DNA of 35,284 bases, taken from the NCBI GenBank assembly GCA_945869475.1, contig CAMBOV010000019.1:1-35284 (forward strand), in the 5' to 3' direction. Position 1 is the stretch's first letter. Each line of letters opens with the position of its first letter. The notes under the pieces are model-generated. The model worked only from the letters and a program-made list of their open reading frames with translations, had not been told where the DNA came from and made no database searches. Positions 31,682 to 35,284 of this stretch are shown here, one piece after another. The DNA comes from Singulisphaera sp. GP187 (GTDB lineage Bacteria > Planctomycetota > Phycisphaerae > Phycisphaerales > SM1A02). The position numbers were made by a program, and so were the translations under genes.

Positions 31682-33460
31682 TCAAAACTCAATCTGGATG
31701 CGTGTTGGAATCTGCTGCGTTCCACCACGCGGCGGAGGCGCGCCTTCGGTCATGCCGGTGATGTCATCGAGGGCGTGGTCGTAGAAAAAGCTCGCGGTGT
31801 CTCGCAAAAGCACGTGATTCGCCGCGATTCGGCCGTAGATTTCGGTGGTTCCGCGCAGAATCACAGGATTGGTTGGCATATAGATCGACCCAACCACGCA
31901 GGTCGAGGCAAAGTCCCAGATAAAGATGCTCGAGAGGAAGGCGGGATCTGGATAGATGCGCACCCGCCATGGCTCGATGTACTGCGGTTCTTCGGGGGCG
32001 AAAGTTGAGCAGGCATTCGCGGCCCACTGGTTCATCCACTTCTTTCGGTGAGGATCACCCGCCGCGAGCGTTGGGTTCGTCTCGTTTGGACAGGTGTACT
32101 CCTTGCCGATCCACGAATTGTTCATGACGAGGTCGTAGGCGACGAAGAGCAAGAGTTGCGAGTTGCCCTTAAGTTCGATCGATGAGTTTGTGATGTCGAG
32201 ACTCTTCGCATCGAGGTCGAGCCACATGCGCGCCTTCATCACAATCTTGACGTTGCCGTCGATGATGAGCTTGCTGTTGCTGAGCGTGAACTTGTCATCC
32301 ACTCGGTAGACGCCGCTCTTGAGAGTGATGACCGAGTTGCTCACGATCTTGAGGTCACCGCCGCCGATTGGGAATCCGAAGAACTCATTGCACTTCACAC
32401 GAATTGGATTCAGCGTGACGGTCTGCTCGGTGTAGGTCTTGTTGCCCGAGAAGGTCGTACCAGGTACAAACGACGGTTCGTTCGGCGGAGTCGGCATACG
32501 AATCGATTCGCCAGCGGAGAGCCGCACGAGTTCGACTTCATCAGCGCTTCCTCCAGTGACCGTCACGCTCTCGGCGTTGCTTGGGTAGTACAAATACGCC
32601 TGATTTGTCGAGAAATCTGTCGACACCTGCCACGAAGCCGCGAGCACGGGATTGCCACCGAGATACTTGAAGACCTGAGGTCCACTGGGCAGCGTCACCC
32701 CTACGTAGCCGGCGCGCGAGGCGCGGCGAAACCGGGTCTGATTCGCTGTGATCGCAGCTGTGATGTTGAGATACGTTCCTGTGATCTCGTACGCCTGATC
32801 TTCGAAGTAGGCGTTCTCGTGAAAGTCGGCGCCTTCGTTTCCCCACCACGAGCGCAGTGCTTGGGTGCCGAGATTGATCGGATACTTCAGTGAACTTTTG
32901 GGCGACTTCTCCCAGCGACCGACAAAGTTGTCGGCCTCCATCCGAAAAAGTTTATTGGCGAAGATCGCGTACTGACCCTTGATCAGACTCTGCAAGCTCA
33001 TCTGCGCGCTCATCTGGTAACTGGTCTCTCCCACCGTCACGGTGATGTTCGCTTGAAACTCAGTGGTTGTAATCGTCGGTGGAGCGCCCGTGTTGATATC
33101 GGCAACGGTGACGTTCAATGTCGCGCCGTTGATCTGATAGTTCGTCAGCAGCGTGCCGTCGGCAAGTTGTGCCCGCCACTGCGTCGCGAGAATCGCATCC
33201 GACTGACAGAAGATTCCAGCGAGCACTTCACGCGAGATCGCGAGTCCTTCAGCTGCTGCGAGGCGCGCGCGAGCAGCCTCTCCCATGCTGCGACCAACGA
33301 GCACACTGCGATCGCGAGATTTTACAAACGCCGTTCCCGCAGTTCCTGCGACGCCGAGTGCGAAGATCGCCATCAAGAGTGCTGCGCCTCGACGGGCGCG
33401 CGTACCGAGGCGTTTCGCAATGTGTGCTGTGGTTTTTTGCGAGTTATGTGTGTGTGCCAT
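31682..33460 (-). CDS. Large PilX/GspK-like minor pilin protein with extended beta-rich domain
   Basis: 592 residues from the ATG at 33460, two bases after the stop of the upstream gene. Near residues 23-46 the segment RARRGAALLMAIFALGVAGT resembles PilX/GspK N-termini, with a short basic leader and then a hydrophobic helix; it has no Glu at +5, as in GspK and some PilX proteins. The helix continues with AARARLAAAEGLAISREVLAG. The rest is far larger than PilX (about 200) or GspK (about 330). It holds a repetitive beta-strand region (GVYRVDDKFTLSNSKLIIDG, LDITNSSIELKGNSQLLLFV, TTEIYGRIAANHVLLRDTA) that looks like a beta-solenoid, such as the DUF7305 type seen after PilX N-termini. It may sit at the pseudopilus tip. 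Confidence 0.72.
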   Translation of the reverse strand: MAHTHNSQKTTAHIAKRLGTRARRGAALLMAIFALGVAGTAGTAFVKSRDRSVLVGRSMGEAARARLAAAEGLAISREVLAGIFCQSDAILATQWRAQLADGTLLTNYQINGATLNVTVADINTGAPPTITTTEFQANITVTVGETSYQMSAQMSLQSLIKGQYAIFANKLFRMEADNFVGRWEKSPKSSLKYPINLGTQALRSWWGNEGADFHENAYFEDQAYEITGTYLNITAAITANQTRFRRASRAGYVGVTLPSGPQVFKYLGGNPVLAASWQVSTDFSTNQAYLYYPSNAESVTVTGGSADEVELVRLSAGESIRMPTPPNEPSFVPGTTFSGNKTYTEQTVTLNPIRVKCNEFFGFPIGGGDLKIVSNSVITLKSGVYRVDDKFTLSNSKLIIDGNVKIVMKARMWLDLDAKSLDITNSSIELKGNSQLLLFVAYDLVMNNSWIGKEYTCPNETNPTLAAGDPHRKKWMNQWAANACSTFAPEEPQYIEPWRVRIYPDPAFLSSIFIWDFASTCVVGSIYMPTNPVILRGTTEIYGRIAANHVLLRDTASFFYDHALDDITGMTEGAPPPRGGTQQIPTRIQIEF

Positions 33461-33462
33461 GA

Positions 33463-34176
33463 TCAAGACTCCGTACAGATTGGGTGCCGATCAAAGAACG
33501 CCAGAGCGCTTTCCATGCGCATGTCACTTCGCAACTCTGCATCACCTTCGAGGGCGACGAATGCGAATTCAGCTCCGATCGAACGGTTGACGCAGATGTC
33601 TGCCGATTGCCAGATGAATCGCGGTGCCGCAGCCGCGACGCCAGCGACGAGTGGCGGTGCGAGATTGACGGCGATGGGTGAGCGTCGAAGTTGGTCGGTG
33701 TCGCGCAGTTGCACGAAGAGGTTGTCCCAGAACTCACTGTCGGTCGAGAAGTACACCGCAGACTCGCCAGCTGGAACAGCTTCGGCTTTCACGGTCCACT
33801 CGATGAGTGACCAAGACTCGTCTGCTTCTTGAGCGAATTCAAGCCAGTGCAGTTCATCATCGACGAGATCGATGCGATCGAATGCTGAGTCGCTTCCGCT
33901 GCCTGATTCTGCGAGTGTTTCTGCAGGAAGCCAGAGCAAGACGCGCTGCTCGCTGAGTGCGAGCGTCATTCGAGTCTTGAGACTCAGGAGCCCAAGGTGT
34001 GATTGCAAACCGGCGCCGCGCACGATCGCTTCACTGCGAAGATCTTGGATCGCCAACGCACCGGCGAGTCCGCCGATGAGTGCGATGACTGTTGCAGCAA
34101 TCATCGTCGTGATCACGGTCGCGATGAGCATCTCAATCAACGTGAATGCGCGGCGAGTGCAGCGAGTCATTCTCAT
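33463..34176 (-). CDS. Minor pseudopilin, GspJ/PilW-like
   Basis: 237 residues. The prepilin signal MRMTRCTRRA|FTLIEMLIA is followed by a hydrophobic helix (TVITTMIAATVIALIGGLAG). Phe+1 and Glu+5 are present. The soluble part is acidic and mixed alpha/beta with no specific motif recognised. The position after the GspI/PilV-like gene and the length fit GspJ or PilW. The ATG overlaps the upstream stop as ATGA (34173-34176). Confidence 0.82.
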   Translation of the reverse strand: MRMTRCTRRAFTLIEMLIATVITTMIAATVIALIGGLAGALAIQDLRSEAIVRGAGLQSHLGLLSLKTRMTLALSEQRVLLWLPAETLAESGSGSDSAFDRIDLVDDELHWLEFAQEADESWSLIEWTVKAEAVPAGESAVYFSTDSEFWDNLFVQLRDTDQLRRSPIAVNLAPPLVAGVAAAAPRFIWQSADICVNRSIGAEFAFVALEGDAELRSDMRMESALAFFDRHPICTES

Positions 34177-34625
34177 GGAGTGACCCCACTCTCTTCAATC
34201 GTCCGCGGGCGAAAGCGCTGCAACGAAACAAGTTTTCGCTGCGCGCCAGCCCAAGTGTCAAAGACTGTGACATCGATCAAATAGCCTGGAACAAGCAATC
34301 CAGGGAAATCAGGCACTGTGAGATTGGCTGACGTGACTTGCGTGCGGCGACCGAGCCGTCCATAGGAACCGCTGAAGGCATCGCCACTCAACGAGGTCAT
34401 CGTTCCAATCGCTTCAGTGACATCAACCGCTGCGATCGTTTCATACGAGCGTGCGAGATAGTCGCTGATGCGTGATTCAGCAGCTGTTCCCGCGAGCGTC
34501 ATCGCCAGAGCATCCTCTTGTGCAGCGAGACCAGCTTGCACAGACGAGGCCATGATCGCCGCTGAGATCGTCAGCACGACCATCGCAACGAGGCACTCCA
34601 TGAGTGTCATTGCGCGGCGAACCAC
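34173..34625 (-). CDS. Minor pseudopilin, GspI/PilV-like
   Basis: 150 residues starting with GTG at 34625, with a purine-rich GAGGGAAGG directly upstream. The prepilin motif MVRRA|MTLMECLVAMVVLTIS carries Glu at +5 with Met instead of Phe at +1, as is usual in GspI/PilV proteins. It is the first gene of the minus-strand pseudopilin and secretin run. It is divergent from the GspG-like major pseudopilin gene across a 242-bp gap. Confidence 0.83.
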   Translation of the reverse strand: MVRRAMTLMECLVAMVVLTISAAIMASSVQAGLAAQEDALAMTLAGTAAESRISDYLARSYETIAAVDVTEAIGTMTSLSGDAFSGSYGRLGRRTQVTSANLTVPDFPGLLVPGYLIDVTVFDTWAGAQRKLVSLQRFRPRTIEESGVTP

Positions 34626-34867
34626 CCTTCCCTCACATGACTAGGTGTTCAATTTCACATCCTGAGAGTGGAATCCACCTGTTTAAATGCAAATCTCGAT
34701 GGTGCGAATTTGCAACTACAAAACAAAGGCGAAAATCGAGAGGTTCACTGGATTGACCCCGAGAGGAAACCGATTGTTTCAGAGTCGGACATCGAATGTC
34801 GCTGTCCTGCTCTACAACCGGCAACGCGTGCACTGCACACCTTGCCACTGAACTTTGGAGGTTCACA
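34626..34867. promoter_or_regulatory. Divergent intergenic region between pseudopilin genes
   Basis: This 242-bp stretch is the largest gene-free region in the window and is richer in A+T than its surroundings. It must hold promoters for both the minor pseudopilin operon (minus) and the GspG-like gene (plus). No strong -35/-10 pair can be named; TTGACC near 34753 is one possible -35. An inverted repeat is listed separately. Confidence 0.5.
34688..34714. promoter_or_regulatory. Inverted repeat TGCAAAT-N13-ATTTGCA, possible operator
   Basis: Perfect 7-bp half-sites at 34688-34694 and 34708-34714 lie in the divergent pseudopilin promoter region, with half-site centres 20 bp apart, about two helical turns. 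It may bind a dimeric regulator controlling both directions. The regulator is not known. Confidence 0.35.
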
Positions 34868-35221
34868 ATGATTGCTCGTAACATCAAGCGCGGATTCACA
34901 CTCATCGAAATCCTGATCGTCGTCGTCATTCTCGGCGTCCTCGCGGCACTGGTCGTGCCATCAGTCGTCAGCGCATTGGCTGATGCTCAGACTGAAGCAG
35001 CTGACGCTCGCGGAAGTCAGATCTTGACGATGATCACTCGTTACAACCAGTTCTTGCCAGGTGGCGGAACCGCGATCACGACAGCCAACGGCACGATCTC
35101 TTCGGCCAACATGGCGAAGTTGGAGACGGCTGGTTACTGCGTCGCAGCCGATGTCGTGAACCAAGTCGACTCGACCAAGGGATGGAACTTCGCTGCAGGA
35201 AAGGTCATCCCAGAGCCATAA
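34868..35221 (+). CDS. Major pseudopilin, GspG-like
   Basis: 117 residues from the ATG at 34868, with GGAGG six bases upstream. The prepilin sequence MIARNIKRG|FTLIEILIVVVILGVLAA is canonical, with Gly-1, Phe+1 and Glu+5. It continues with LVVPSVVSALADAQTEAADA and RGSQILTMITRYNQFLPG, as in planctomycete GspG-like proteins with a helix of alternating Gln/Asp. The soluble domain is short. It should polymerise into the pseudopilus worked by the secretin complex encoded on the other strand. An imperfect dyad follows the stop (35237-35270) but lacks a T-run. Confidence 0.87.
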   Translation: MIARNIKRGFTLIEILIVVVILGVLAALVVPSVVSALADAQTEAADARGSQILTMITRYNQFLPGGGTAITTANGTISSANMAKLETAGYCVAADVVNQVDSTKGWNFAAGKVIPEP

Positions 35222-35284
35222 GTGAGTCGGACAAGTATCAGTCGGGTGCCCCGCGGCGGACACCTGATCATGTAGAGCAGCGGG

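Noticed and set aside
35237-35270. Terminator hairpin after the GspG-like gene
   Set aside because: The dyad (ATCAG...CTGAT with a bulged GGTG/CACC part) is imperfect and has no T-run; the window ends soon after.

Overview
The window looks like chromosomal DNA of a planctomycete, most likely of the Phycisphaerae lineage. This rests on two secreted proteins that end in a paired, dockerin-like calcium-binding tail (DLNxDGxxxGADLxxLLxxWG), on the high G+C coding bias, and on a mix of planctomycete-style secretin/pseudopilin genes with large exported glycoside hydrolases. The lineage is inferred from these traits. No rRNA, insertion sequence, CRISPR array, phage gene or replication origin was seen. 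Almost the whole window is coding, with no gene-free stretch above about 250 bases.

Region 1 (1-9347) holds mixed genes. On the minus strand are a small Cys/His-rich exported protein and a TolC-type outer membrane protein cut by the window edge, probably the start of a metal-efflux operon. A sulfotransferase-like gene coupled to an MFS transporter also lies on the minus strand. On the plus strand is a DUF4139-type exported protein whose stop codon abuts that of a minus-strand membrane glycosyltransferase. The glycosyltransferase starts only six bases after tRNA-Arg(UCU). Two small plus-strand genes follow, one GYF_2-like and one lipoprotein. Region 2 (9380-11855) is a ChaA-type Ca2+/H+ antiporter divergent from a thioredoxin-fold protein that has lost its CxxC.

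Region 3 (11868-25985) is an alpha-glucan / maltodextrin locus. On the minus strand an exported GH13 enzyme, 4-alpha-glucanotransferase and glucan phosphorylase form a coupled operon. Divergent from it is a CUT1-type sugar importer in which the substrate-binding protein is fused to the MalF-type permease, followed by a GTGA-coupled MalG-type permease. After a minus-strand ClpP-fold-like gene comes the MalK/UgpC-type ATPase, and then a second exported GH13 enzyme with a CBM48 and a dockerin-like tail. The likely flow is extracellular or periplasmic cleavage of glucan, capture and uptake by the tethered importer, then disproportionation and phosphorolysis in the cytoplasm. The SBP-MalF fusion is the most interesting item in the window.

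Region 4 (26068-28003) holds a SYLF lipoprotein with a 12-bp tandem repeat in its signal region, and a frameshifted secreted dockerin-tailed protein. Region 5 (28004-35221) is a secretin and pseudopilin cluster. One minus-strand run encodes GspI/PilV-, GspJ/PilW-, PilX/GspK- and GspH/FimT-like proteins, a secretin and a TPR lipoprotein, mostly joined by 4-base overlaps or short gaps. A GspG-like major pseudopilin is divergent from it. No assembly ATPase or platform protein lies in the window, so they must be elsewhere if the machine works.
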